A model generated the notes under the pieces. It saw nothing but the letters and a program-made list of their open reading frames with translations. It was not told where the DNA came from and ran no database searches. Shown here piece after piece: positions 20,362 through 28,499 of a stretch of DNA of 64,000 nucleotides (its first letter is position 1; each line of letters opens with the position of its first letter). Where the stretch lies: positions 193,969 to 257,968 of the forward strand of contig JAKUNG010000003.1 in NCBI GenBank assembly GCA_022452285.1, given 5' to 3'. This DNA comes from Terriglobia bacterium (lineage in GTDB: Bacteria > Acidobacteriota > Terriglobia > Versatilivoradales > Versatilivoraceae). A program made the position numbers and the translations under genes.

Positions 20362-20420
20362 ATTTCTTGAATCAGGAAATTGAAGTTTGACTCACGATGG
20401 CAGTGAAATTAAAGTGGGTG

Positions 20421-20446
20421 AGGGTTTCCCTAAGAGCCCTTTTTTA
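20421..20446 (+). terminator. Possible rho-independent terminator after the desaturase
   Basis: AGGG at 20421-20424 can pair with CCCT at 20437-20440, followed directly by a run of T. It overlaps the end of the convergent Sel1 gene. The stem is only four base pairs, so this is a weak candidate. Confidence 0.3.
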
Positions 20447-21212
20447 ACGGTTTCCATTGGTTTATCAGCTGCTGTGATTTTTCTATTTGTGATGGGGTCA
20501 TTTGCCTTTCTAGCTGACTTTTCAATTGATTGGCATCCTGGTGTCCTTGGGAACCAGCAATGCTGAACCATTTATGTGCTTTAACAGAATCTTGTGGTAT
20601 GCCAGCCCCCTTTGCATACATTAAGCCTAAACGGAACTGGGATGAAGCAATTCCCTGTTCTGCAGCAAGTCGAAACCAATCTGCTGCCTCTTTAAAGTTT
20701 TGTTTCACTCCTTGTCCATCATGGTAGTTCAATCCTAAAAGGAATTGGGCCTCGGCAAATCCCTGGTTTGCAGCTAGTTGATACCACTTTGAAGCTTCCT
20801 TGTCGTTTTGTTTAACTCCATCCCCCTTTGCGTACATAAGGCCCAATATAAACTGTGCCTGTGAATGCTTCTGTTTTGCAGCTAATTGAAACCACTTACG
20901 AGCTTTTTTGAAATCCTGTTGAACACCTTGACCCCTTCCATAGGCAGCACCTAGATTATATTGGGCCTCAACATTACCCTGTTTTGCCGCAAGTTGAAGC
21001 CATTTAACAGCTTCCTTGAAGTCTTGTCCAATGCCTTGGCCATGATAATACATCACTCCCAGTGCAGCTTGCGCCAGGGGATCTCCTTCTTCAGCAAGGG
21101 GAAGTAAATCAATGTAAGATCTTTCAGTGTAATCTGTGGGATTATCACCAAGAATTGTGCTATGTCCTGCGAAAAGTAAAAGTAATAGGAATAAATTTCT
21201 AAAAGCGTTCAT
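20430..21212 (-). CDS. Exported Sel1-repeat protein
   Basis: The open frame runs to 21263, but the Met at 21212 gives a clean Sec signal (MNAFRNLFLLLLLFAGHST) and is preferred. The mature part consists of about five Sel1-like repeats of 36 residues: AQAALGVMYYHGQGI, AQYNLGAAYGRGQGV, AQFILGLMYAKGDGV, AQFLLGLNYHDGQGV and SQFRLGLMYAKGAGI, each followed by a W-(F/L/Y)-x-(L/I)-A helix. Sel1 solenoids are protein-interaction scaffolds, often periplasmic; no catalytic domain is present. It lies 180 bases downstream of the Tat-exported enolase-superfamily gene on the same strand, but a hairpin lies between, so co-transcription is uncertain. Partner unknown. Confidence 0.88.
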   Translation of the reverse strand: MNAFRNLFLLLLLFAGHSTILGDNPTDYTERSYIDLLPLAEEGDPLAQAALGVMYYHGQGIGQDFKEAVKWLQLAAKQGNVEAQYNLGAAYGRGQGVQQDFKKARKWFQLAAKQKHSQAQFILGLMYAKGDGVKQNDKEASKWYQLAANQGFAEAQFLLGLNYHDGQGVKQNFKEAADWFRLAAEQGIASSQFRLGLMYAKGAGIPQDSVKAHKWFSIAGSQGHQDANQLKSQLERQMTPSQIEKSQQLINQWKPLKKGS

Positions 21213-21340
21213 TAATAACCGGATCTTTCTTTTTGTAAGCTGGTCAGTCAATTTTATAAACATGGGTTAGTCTACAACAATTTATGTTTATTAGCCAAGA
21301 AGGCTAATATTCTAGTAGAAAAATTTGGTTAAATGTTTTT

Positions 21341-21360
21341 GAGGAGTTCAATGACTCCTT
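21341..21360 (-). other. Hairpin between the enolase-like and Sel1 genes
   Basis: AGGAGT (21342-21347) and ACTCCT (21354-21359) are perfectly complementary with a six-base loop, plus a flanking G-T pair. On the minus strand it lies about 30 bases after the enolase-like stop codon. It is followed by A rather than T residues, so it is not a standard intrinsic terminator; a role in mRNA end protection is possible. Confidence 0.35.
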
Positions 21361-21391
21361 AAAAATTAACTTATCCCAAAATCTAAAAGAA

Positions 21392-22768
21392 CTATTTTTT
21401 TTCCAATACCATGGTTTCAGTTTCTAACCGTTTAAACATGACTTTGTACTGAACAGATCCGTCATCATCCCAATACTCAGTAGCAAGAGGACTATCAAAA
21501 CTCATGGGAATTAAACGCCAGATATTTGGTAAAACCATTAAGTTTTTTGTTTCAGGGGGACGCATGAGGTTGTACATGGTTGTTCCATTTTTAAAACGGG
21601 TCTTTAAAATGTAAGGAGGTTGTTGAGGAGGACGGTTCTGCTTGAGTTTTTCAAGAGCTTCCCGGTCTAGGGTCACACCTAGGCCAGGACGTTCTGAAAC
21701 ACGCAGGAAACCATTAACCGGTTCCAGTCTTTCCTTCACTACATCAGAAGCATATATTTCGGAGGTCGTAACAAATGGTAGGCTTGCAGTTTTGAAAGCT
21801 GACTGCATGTGAGAAACCATGGCTCGGCTAATTCCACCTCCTGCCCATTGCACAGTAAATGGCACATTTGTCGAAGCAAAGAGCCCGGCTCGTCGTATAA
21901 CTACACCAAGCTTAAGATGCCCAACAATATACCCATCAGCCGATTGTTTTAGTACATCAAAAGTATGTTGTATTCTGCTGCCATGTCTTAAAATTGGCAA
22001 CCGGATACTTTTCTTTAAATCAATGTAGGACTCGATGTCGTTCATCTGCTCCAAAGGATCTTCAAAGCACCCAGCGATAGGAGAGTGGGAAATCCGTTCC
22101 ACCAAGTCAGGGTTATGGCCGTAATGGCCGAAATGCGTGAGGTCAAAATGAAGTTTAAACCCTCGTGGGGCCACACGTTCCATGGCTTCCAGTTGATCAA
22201 AAACATTTTCAAAAGGAGAGAGGTGATACTTCATCCAGGTGTAACCCATAGCTGAGTATTTTTCAACTACTTGGGCCATTGCATCAGGCCGGGTTGACAC
22301 CGTCCAGGAACTGATGGGCACCCAGCGGCGGTATCTTTGTCCAAAAAGCTTATAGACTGGTATCCTGGCTGCCTTACCCATCAGATCGTACATTGCCTTG
22401 GCCATTGGCTTCGATAATTCATCTCCGACCCAGTCAAAGGGACTGGTTCCTATATATTTATCTAAAACATCCTGAGGTTCATCTCGACCTTCGCCTAGCC
22501 CGTAAAAACCTTTGTTTGTATGTGCAACATAAATAGTTCGTGGTCTGGGTCCATAAAAATGATTGAGCTGATGCTGTTGCCAAGGAACATAATTGGGATG
22601 GATTTTATGTTTTTCCACATCAGTGACTATGAGGGGGCCATTGACCGAGTCAGAGGTTTTCTTAGCAGCGAGTGCCGCTTTCCAAGGTCTTACTACAGCA
22701 GTTGAACCAATTAAACTTGCTATCCCTGTTGTTAAAAACTGCCGACGATTTTGGCCTTTGTTTTCCAT
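21392..22768 (-). CDS. Tat-exported enolase-superfamily protein (mandelate racemase/muconate lactonizing-like)
   Basis: The Tat signal is NRRQFLTTGIASLIGS (residues 7-22), unusual because most enolase-superfamily enzymes are cytoplasmic. The capping domain and the barrel are recognisable: AKAMYDLMGKAARIPVYKLFG near 123-143, then K180 in WMKYHLS (the KxK position, with the first lysine replaced by W178), D209 in LHFDLTH and E236 in CFEDPLE as the first two metal ligands. At the position of the third acidic ligand there is RHGSR (residues 261-265) instead of a GE/GD motif. The superfamily abstracts an alpha-proton from carboxylate substrates, usually sugar acids, using Mg2+. The altered site means that activity is uncertain. 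It is divergent from a second superfamily member at 23136. Confidence 0.78.
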   Translation of the reverse strand: MENKGQNRRQFLTTGIASLIGSTAVVRPWKAALAAKKTSDSVNGPLIVTDVEKHKIHPNYVPWQQHQLNHFYGPRPRTIYVAHTNKGFYGLGEGRDEPQDVLDKYIGTSPFDWVGDELSKPMAKAMYDLMGKAARIPVYKLFGQRYRRWVPISSWTVSTRPDAMAQVVEKYSAMGYTWMKYHLSPFENVFDQLEAMERVAPRGFKLHFDLTHFGHYGHNPDLVERISHSPIAGCFEDPLEQMNDIESYIDLKKSIRLPILRHGSRIQHTFDVLKQSADGYIVGHLKLGVVIRRAGLFASTNVPFTVQWAGGGISRAMVSHMQSAFKTASLPFVTTSEIYASDVVKERLEPVNGFLRVSERPGLGVTLDREALEKLKQNRPPQQPPYILKTRFKNGTTMYNLMRPPETKNLMVLPNIWRLIPMSFDSPLATEYWDDDGSVQYKVMFKRLETETMVLEKK

Positions 22769-23135
22769 ATTTTTAATCCAGATTAATCCTGATTGGGAAT
22801 GAATATAAATTCATCTCGCCTTTACTAAGATAATTGCTAAGTATAGTCAATTACTATTCTACTAGAATCATTGCATCGTGTTTAGTAGAAACATCTTTAT
22901 TCAAATCGTTCTATGATTATATCCCTAAAAATACAGGAAAGAATTGGTTTTCCGAACTAAATTATCTTAATTTATCTTGGATCTGATACGTGGACCATTA
23001 GCCCTGACCTAATTTTCCAAATCTTCAGGTCAATAGAAGTAGTTCTGGTATGCTATGCTCAAATGATTAAAGGATTCTTTCACTCTATCTTTCACTAACT
23101 GCATCAGTATTTCACGTAATGGAGGGTAAGCAGAA
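22769..23135. promoter_or_regulatory. Divergent regulatory spacer between two enolase-superfamily genes
   Basis: 367 bases without a credible ORF, carrying both promoters. Two exact 9-base direct repeats (TCTTTCACT at 23076-23084 and 23088-23096, period 12) lie 40-60 bases before the plus-strand start. A 6-bp inverted repeat (ATGAAT/ATTCAT) lies near 22799-22814, close to the minus-strand start. A strong GGAGG ribosome-binding site is at 23121-23125. These are candidate operator elements only; no regulator gene is adjacent. Confidence 0.4.
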
Positions 23136-24254
23136 ATGAAAATTGACCGCATTGAGGTTAAAGTAATTGGACCTCAAGTTCAACGCTTTACCTGGTCCCA
23201 CGATTTACCAGAACAATATACGACAAATACCATTGTTCGCATTTTTACCGATGAAGGAATCGAGGGATTTGCTGGCGTTTCTAACTATACTTCTTATAGT
23301 TATGATAAATATACAGCGGAGACACTCAAACATATGATTCCAGCCCTTATTGGTAAGAATCCCTTGCAGCGTGAAACTTTATGGAAAAGCCTATTCTCGA
23401 GGGTATTTCCACTTTCACCAGGAGCCTTAGCAGTTGTGGATACAGCCCTTTGGGATCTTTTAGGCAAGGTATCTAATCTGCCAATCTATCAACTTTTGGG
23501 TGGGGCACGAGACTACATTCCTTCCTATGCAAGCACCCCACTTTTCAAAGATGTCCCAGCTTATCTAGACTTTGTTGATGAAATGCTGGATCAAGGATTT
23601 AAAGCGATAAAGTTTCATTGTTGGTGCATACCAGAAAAAGATTTGGAACTAGCTTTTGCAGCTCGTAAGAAATATTCCGCTTCTAAAGTTGCCTTCATGT
23701 TAGATGTAGAGAACAACTATGACTGGCAAAGTGCTTTGAAAGTGGCACGAGAATTAGAAGACCTTGAATTCACCTGGTTTGAAGCGCCACTGATGGATTA
23801 TGACTTTGAAGGGTATCAGAAATTGACCAGTTCTGTTGACATTCCTGTCCTGCCCTCGGGTAACTGGATTCAGGATCTACCATCATTTAAACGAGCTTTG
23901 GACCTGTCTGCCTGGACTGCTGCCCGGACTGATATAACAGTTTGTGGTGGTTTAACTCCTACTCGTAAGGCTCTTGCATTAGTTGATGCGGCGGGAATGA
24001 AATGCGAGATAATGTCTTGGGGCAACACATTGGTTTCAGCAGCTAATCTACATCTGATGCTGGGTTTAAATCATTCCACCTATTTTGAACAGGCTGTGCC
24101 CTATGAGCCTTACGAGTATGGGATGAAAGATGTGATTCGGACTCAGTCGGATGGAATGGTTCGTGCACCAAAAGGACCTGGATTGGGTTTTGAAGTCGAC
24201 TGGAACCTAATGAATGAAGCTAGTATATTTGCTTTTGATAGTAATTCTCTGTAG
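23136..24254 (+). CDS. Enolase-superfamily (mandelate racemase/muconate lactonizing-like) enzyme
   Basis: Cytoplasmic enzyme of 372 residues, normal length for the superfamily. The N-terminal capping domain is residues 1-125 (VVDTALWDLLGKVSNLPIYQLLGG). In the barrel, K156 and K159 form the KxK acid/base motif (FKAIKFH), D190 (FMLDVENN) and E216 (WFEAPL) are metal ligands, and N243 (PSGNW) occupies the third ligand position that is usually Glu or Asp. D266 (RTDITVCGG) is retained. GGAGG ten bases before the ATG is a strong ribosome-binding site. A DAO-type flavoprotein follows after 99 bases on the same strand, suggesting a short catabolic operon for a sugar acid or amino acid derivative. Exact substrate unknown. 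Confidence 0.87.
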   Translation: MKIDRIEVKVIGPQVQRFTWSHDLPEQYTTNTIVRIFTDEGIEGFAGVSNYTSYSYDKYTAETLKHMIPALIGKNPLQRETLWKSLFSRVFPLSPGALAVVDTALWDLLGKVSNLPIYQLLGGARDYIPSYASTPLFKDVPAYLDFVDEMLDQGFKAIKFHCWCIPEKDLELAFAARKKYSASKVAFMLDVENNYDWQSALKVARELEDLEFTWFEAPLMDYDFEGYQKLTSSVDIPVLPSGNWIQDLPSFKRALDLSAWTAARTDITVCGGLTPTRKALALVDAAGMKCEIMSWGNTLVSAANLHLMLGLNHSTYFEQAVPYEPYEYGMKDVIRTQSDGMVRAPKGPGLGFEVDWNLMNEASIFAFDSNSL

Positions 24255-24353
24255 TCAATTTTCCCAATTTAATTTCAATGTCAGCAAGTAGCTCATTTGT
24301 TCAACTCTCGCTAAAGGTAAGAAGATTTAACCCATTATTTAGAATGAGGTCCG

Positions 24354-25481
24354 ATGTCATTAGATTCCAAATTTGAAGTGATTGTAGTAGGTGGTGGTGC
24401 TATTGGTTGTACCATTGCCTACTACCTGCGGTCAGAAGGGTTTAAGGTAGCCTTAGTTGATAAGGGTCCGATTGGTTTTGAGGCATCTTGGGCCTCAGCA
24501 GGCATTGTAGGTCCCGGAACCTTCCTGGGAGGTAATTCTTGGTTTAAGCCAGCAACCAAGATGTCAAAAAAACTGTACGATGATCTCAATCAAGCACTTC
24601 ATGAAGAAACAGGACAACTGGTGGAATACGGGGGACAGGGTACTCTAACTTTAGCCTTTAATGCAGAGGAGGTTGATGGGATCCAACAATACGTAAAAAA
24701 ACAAAAGGGAGATGACGTGCCCACAGAAATTCTGATGGGTGTAGAAGCTCGTCAACGGGAACCATCCTTACCCGAAAATCTTCTTGCTGCAATGTTAAGG
24801 CCTGATGGACGATTCTTGGATGCTCGAAACTATACGTTAACCATAGCCAAGGCAGCAGAAATAAAAGGAGTGCGGATGATACAAGGATGGCCAGTTACAG
24901 AATTTCTATGGGAAAAATCAAGAATAGCAGGAGTCAAATCTGGATTTAGCAGTCTAATAGCGGACTGGGTTATAAATGCTGCTGGAGCATGGGGAGGTGA
25001 ATTAGATCCAAAACTCGTTCTGCCAATTTTCCCGGATCATGGACAAATTATGGCTCTAAAAGGTCCAGTAAATGGTCTAAGGCATACCTTATGTCGTTGG
25101 AACCAATCTGGGTACATAACTCCCCGAGTAGACGGCCGAGCCTTAGTTGGAGCTACCCATGAACAAATCGGCTTCCAAAAAATGATTACACCGATGGGAC
25201 TAAGGGTTTTATCTGATATCACGAAAAGAGTATTACCCGAGTTAAGTGATAGAAAAATCTTGGATATTTGGTCAGGTTTGCGTCCCGCTACCAAAGACGG
25301 TTTACCCGTCATTGGACCAGACTACCGAACAACTGGCGGTTATCTATGGGCTACTGGACATTCGAGTAGTGGTATGATGCAGGCACCAGCTACTGCAAAA
25401 GTAATCGTAGATCTGGTTTCCAATAAAAAACCTAGAATTCCCATAGAGGAAGTAAGTGTTAACCGATTCATAAAAGTGTAG
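24354..25481 (+). CDS. FAD-dependent oxidoreductase of the DAO (D-amino-acid/glycine oxidase-like) family
   Basis: The N-terminal Rossmann dinucleotide motif VVGGGAIGCTIAYYL (residues 11-25) binds FAD, with the acidic end of the second strand at D36 (ALVDKG). The family block EASWASAGIVG follows. Later come INAAGAWGGEL near 208 and the C-terminal SGLRPATKDGLPVIGP and LWATGHSSSGMMQAP, which close the FAD site. Such enzymes oxidise amines or amino acids (glycine, D-amino acids, sarcosine) with transfer of electrons to oxygen or a quinone. It is placed 99 bases after the enolase-superfamily gene, so it may act on a related substrate. GAGG lies about five bases before the ATG. Converges with the AI-2E transporter; no clear terminator was seen. 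Confidence 0.88.
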   Translation: MSLDSKFEVIVVGGGAIGCTIAYYLRSEGFKVALVDKGPIGFEASWASAGIVGPGTFLGGNSWFKPATKMSKKLYDDLNQALHEETGQLVEYGGQGTLTLAFNAEEVDGIQQYVKKQKGDDVPTEILMGVEARQREPSLPENLLAAMLRPDGRFLDARNYTLTIAKAAEIKGVRMIQGWPVTEFLWEKSRIAGVKSGFSSLIADWVINAAGAWGGELDPKLVLPIFPDHGQIMALKGPVNGLRHTLCRWNQSGYITPRVDGRALVGATHEQIGFQKMITPMGLRVLSDITKRVLPELSDRKILDIWSGLRPATKDGLPVIGPDYRTTGGYLWATGHSSSGMMQAPATAKVIVDLVSNKKPRIPIEEVSVNRFIKV

Positions 25482-25623
25482 AAACCTTTGAAAATAAATT
25501 AGGTCCATTATAATGAGTGATTTAAAATACTACAGATATAGTAGATATCTTCCTAGATGACCCCTTGACAGTGTAAATAATAGGTGATTTTCGAACAAGA
25601 ACAGAAAGCGGATCAGAAAATCT

Positions 25624-26754
25624 CTATTCCCTTTCTGAAGAATCTTTTTTGGACTGAAGTGTGCTGTCTGGGGGAGAGAATACTAGAGGATTTTGGTCTA
25701 CTGAAGGCAAAGGAGAAGTTGCAGTTGGGTTTTCAGAGCTAAGTAGAATTGCAATCCACCGTGTTTCTTCATTGCTATCCAGCGCTATTTTAACTGTCAT
25801 GGTTAAAGGGACAGAAAGAAGCATTCCAACTGGTCCTAAAACCCATCCCCAAAAAACTAACGAAAGAAAGACCACTAATGTCGATAATCCTAAACCTCGG
25901 CCCACGAACCGAGGTTCTATAATACTGCTGAAGATGAAGTTTATTACTAAATAACCCAGAGCAACCAGTAAAGCAGTTCCATGACCTAACTGAATAAGGG
26001 CTAATAGTACCACTGGAATTGTAGCGAGTATTGAGCCGATAGTAGGCACGTAGTTAAGTAGAAAGGCCAATAACCCCCACAATAACGGAAAATCAACACC
26101 AAGAACTGCCACCCAACTTGCTGCTAGAAGTCCAGTGGCTGCACTTACAGATGTCTTGATGGCAAGATAACGCTGCACTGCATTTGTAAATTCTTTGAAG
26201 GCTGGAAGCGAAGCTTCGGGATTTCCTTTAATAGACCGAAGTTTAGTGGGAAAGCTGGAAACCTCAAGAAGAATAAAAATAACTACAATCATTATCAGAA
26301 AGGTATTCGTGAGAACACTCCCTAAGCCAGCTAGTAAGGTAGCAACCAGTTGCATGACTGCGCCTGGATTAACTATTTCTTTTAATTGGGAGCTAGAAAG
26401 GTAGATTCCTCTTATTTCTAGCCAAGAAAAAAGGTCTGTCATTTGTTGTTGAAGACGTTGTTGATAGAATGGCAATTCTTGAGAAAAGTTATTGAGTGAA
26501 GTTCCTAATACAGCAGTAATCATAAAACCGATTCCCAGAATCACTAGAACTACGAGTATGATGGAAAGAAATGAGGGAACGCCTCTTTTTTTTAACCAGA
26601 AAACAGGAGAAGTGCCAATAATAGCAATAAAAATTGCTACTAGAAAAGGGACGATGATTGCTGCTGCCTCTCTCATGCCTGCAATTATTATGACTACTGC
26701 AGCAGTAACAATAGCAATCCGGGCAGTCCCGACTTGGTTTCCTTTTTCGTTCAT
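25624..26754 (-). CDS. AI-2E family transporter
   Basis: Inner-membrane protein of 376 residues with about eight hydrophobic spans. N-terminal ones are residues ~11-50 and ~60-85; a central soluble-like stretch covers ~90-145. The C-terminal half has the family signatures LLWGLLAFLLNYVPTIGSIL near 222 and GHGTALLVALGYLVINFIFSSIIEPRFVGRGLGLS, ending in GPVGMLLSVPLT. The C-terminal tail is serine- and proline-rich. The family was named after autoinducer-2 export, but many members act as ion antiporters or in other export roles, so the substrate is unknown and no quorum-sensing gene is nearby. It is divergent from the Atg22-like transporter. Confidence 0.9.
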   Translation of the reverse strand: MNEKGNQVGTARIAIVTAAVVIIIAGMREAAAIIVPFLVAIFIAIIGTSPVFWLKKRGVPSFLSIILVVLVILGIGFMITAVLGTSLNNFSQELPFYQQRLQQQMTDLFSWLEIRGIYLSSSQLKEIVNPGAVMQLVATLLAGLGSVLTNTFLIMIVVIFILLEVSSFPTKLRSIKGNPEASLPAFKEFTNAVQRYLAIKTSVSAATGLLAASWVAVLGVDFPLLWGLLAFLLNYVPTIGSILATIPVVLLALIQLGHGTALLVALGYLVINFIFSSIIEPRFVGRGLGLSTLVVFLSLVFWGWVLGPVGMLLSVPLTMTVKIALDSNEETRWIAILLSSENPTATSPLPSVDQNPLVFSPPDSTLQSKKDSSERE

Positions 26755-27055
26755 ATTTTCTGTTCGTCGAATGTTTTTATTTTCTTATCAACTTTATATT
26801 TACTGGCCAACTTTCAAAACTTAGTTGGAACTAAACTCATTTCTGGGTAAGACTATTAATTTTTCACGAAATGTTTAAATCTCTAATTAACTGGTAATAT
26901 TATTTTAGTTTTGCTTGTCCTTATTTTTAGGGAAATAAGGACAATGTTCATACCAGTTTGTATTGTAACAGGCTTTCTAGGCATAGTGATATAGATACAA
27001 GTGTTTCGTCAAAAATTATTGTTGAAGAGTAATAATAAAGCTTAAATTAAATGCT
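26755..27055. other. Divergent non-coding spacer of about 300 bases
   Basis: It separates the AI-2E gene (minus) from the UMF1-type transporter (plus). No ORF of credible length is present. The only strong structure is the perfect 12-bp inverted repeat listed separately at 26915-26944. Very T/A-rich in its first half. Confidence 0.6.
26915..26944. repeat. Perfect 12-bp inverted repeat (hairpin or operator)
   Basis: Arms TTGTCCTTATTT (26915-26926) and AAATAAGGACAA (26933-26944) are exact complements around the six-base centre TTAGGG. No T-run follows on either strand, and both flanking genes point away from it, so it does not behave like a terminator. A transcription-factor palindrome or an RNA hairpin in the 5' leader of the UMF1-type gene is more likely. 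Confidence 0.65.
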
Positions 27056-28387
27056 ATGAGCAAAAAAAACAACAAGAGAATAATTTTTGGTTGGTGCATG
27101 TATGATTGGGCCAATTCTGCTTATATTACCACTGTGGCCACTGGAATTTTGCCGGCTTATTTTGCCGGAGAAGTAGTTGGCCCCGAAGGTATTAAAATTG
27201 GTAATACAGGATATAGTGCTACTACTCTTTGGGGGTTTAATGTTGGTTTTGCGGCCCTGATATCACTTTGTTTAGGTCCGATATTAGGAGCTATAAGTGA
27301 TATTTCGTTTACGAAAAAGAAGTTTCTCTTGGGGTTTGCGTACACTGGTTCGTTGTTTAGTAGCTTGATTTATTTTTGCCAAGAAGGTGATGTTTTTAAG
27401 GCATTATCTTTTTTTTTGGTAAGTCAGGTGGCATTTATTTGTGCCAATGTTTTTTACGATGCTTTCTTGCCACAAATTTCTTCTGAAGAAAAAATAAACT
27501 TGGTTTCTGGTAAGGGATATTCCTACGGCTATTTGGGGGGTGGAATTCAGTTTGGATTATCTTTAGTCCTAATCCTTGTTCACAAATCCTTTGGAATATC
27601 GCAGAATCTCGCTGCTAGATTGGGAATAGTACTAGCAGGGTTTTGGTGGGCTGGATTTTCTCTTTTTACAGCTAAGTACCTACCTGAAGATCCTCTTGGG
27701 AAAAAGATTGTAAGAGGGTCCTTTTATAAATTAGGATTGCTTGACAACCTAAAAAAGGGTATTGCAAGGACTTTAAAGACAATACAACTCTTGTGTAGAT
27801 ATCATCACTTGTTAGTCTTTCTTTTAGCTTTTATGTTTTATAACGATGGAATTCAGACAGTAATTAATATGTCAATAATCTATGGTAAGGATGAACTAGG
27901 TTTAAAGACTAAGGATCTCATGGTTACCCTTTTTATTGTGCAAGCTGTTGCAGCATTAGGGGCTAATTTTTTCAGTAGGTTATCTTATTGGTTGGGCACA
28001 AAAAACACCCTGGTGTTGACACTGCTAATCTGGTCTACGGTAGTAATTTATGCCTACTTTATTAGGAATACGACGGAATTTTTTTTGCTAGGAATAATGG
28101 TCGGTTTAGTTTTAGGTGGTTCTCAGTCTCTAAGTCGATCCTTTTACGGCGCCATGATTCCAGAGAGAGCAAGTGGAGGGTTTTTTGGGTTCTACGCTTT
28201 GTTTAGTAGGCTTTCAGGAGTTTTAGGTCCGTGGGTTTTTTCTGGGGTGACGCTTTTGTCTGGATCAGCTCGTACTGCAATTTTGTATTTGCTGATATTT
28301 TTTGTTTTAGGAATAGTCCTTTTGTTGTTTGTTGATGAAAGGGAATTCAAAAGAATCAATGTCAAGGGTTGCATTGAGTTGTATTGA
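27056..28387 (+). CDS. MFS transporter of the UMF1/Atg22-like family
   Basis: A 443-residue membrane protein with about twelve hydrophobic spans. It opens with the family hallmark FGWCMYDWANSAYITTVATGILPAYF (shown here only in part, residues 10-34), followed by a loop and GPILGAISD near residue 85. FYNDGIQTVINMSIIYGKDELG near 262-283 is the second-half signature, and RSFYGAMIPERASGGFFG near 365 is also typical. Members of this family include yeast Atg22, a vacuolar amino-acid effluxer; bacterial members are presumed small-solute exporters. The ATG has no strong Shine-Dalgarno. It is followed after 112 bases by the M81 peptidase gene. Confidence 0.85.
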   Translation: MSKKNNKRIIFGWCMYDWANSAYITTVATGILPAYFAGEVVGPEGIKIGNTGYSATTLWGFNVGFAALISLCLGPILGAISDISFTKKKFLLGFAYTGSLFSSLIYFCQEGDVFKALSFFLVSQVAFICANVFYDAFLPQISSEEKINLVSGKGYSYGYLGGGIQFGLSLVLILVHKSFGISQNLAARLGIVLAGFWWAGFSLFTAKYLPEDPLGKKIVRGSFYKLGLLDNLKKGIARTLKTIQLLCRYHHLLVFLLAFMFYNDGIQTVINMSIIYGKDELGLKTKDLMVTLFIVQAVAALGANFFSRLSYWLGTKNTLVLTLLIWSTVVIYAYFIRNTTEFFLLGIMVGLVLGGSQSLSRSFYGAMIPERASGGFFGFYALFSRLSGVLGPWVFSGVTLLSGSARTAILYLLIFFVLGIVLLLFVDEREFKRINVKGCIELY

Positions 28388-28499
28388 TGCAATTTCTAAT
28401 TAAAATTATCTCGTTTATTGATTTGAATTCAGGGATAAGAAAAAATTGTGCAACAAAATGGTATTGGATTGAAGATAATAATTTGAAAGGAATATATCT

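Noticed and set aside
25661..26404. Plus-strand open frames of 69-97 residues in 25661-26404
   Set aside because: They are antisense to the well-supported AI-2E transporter gene and have no recognisable motif.
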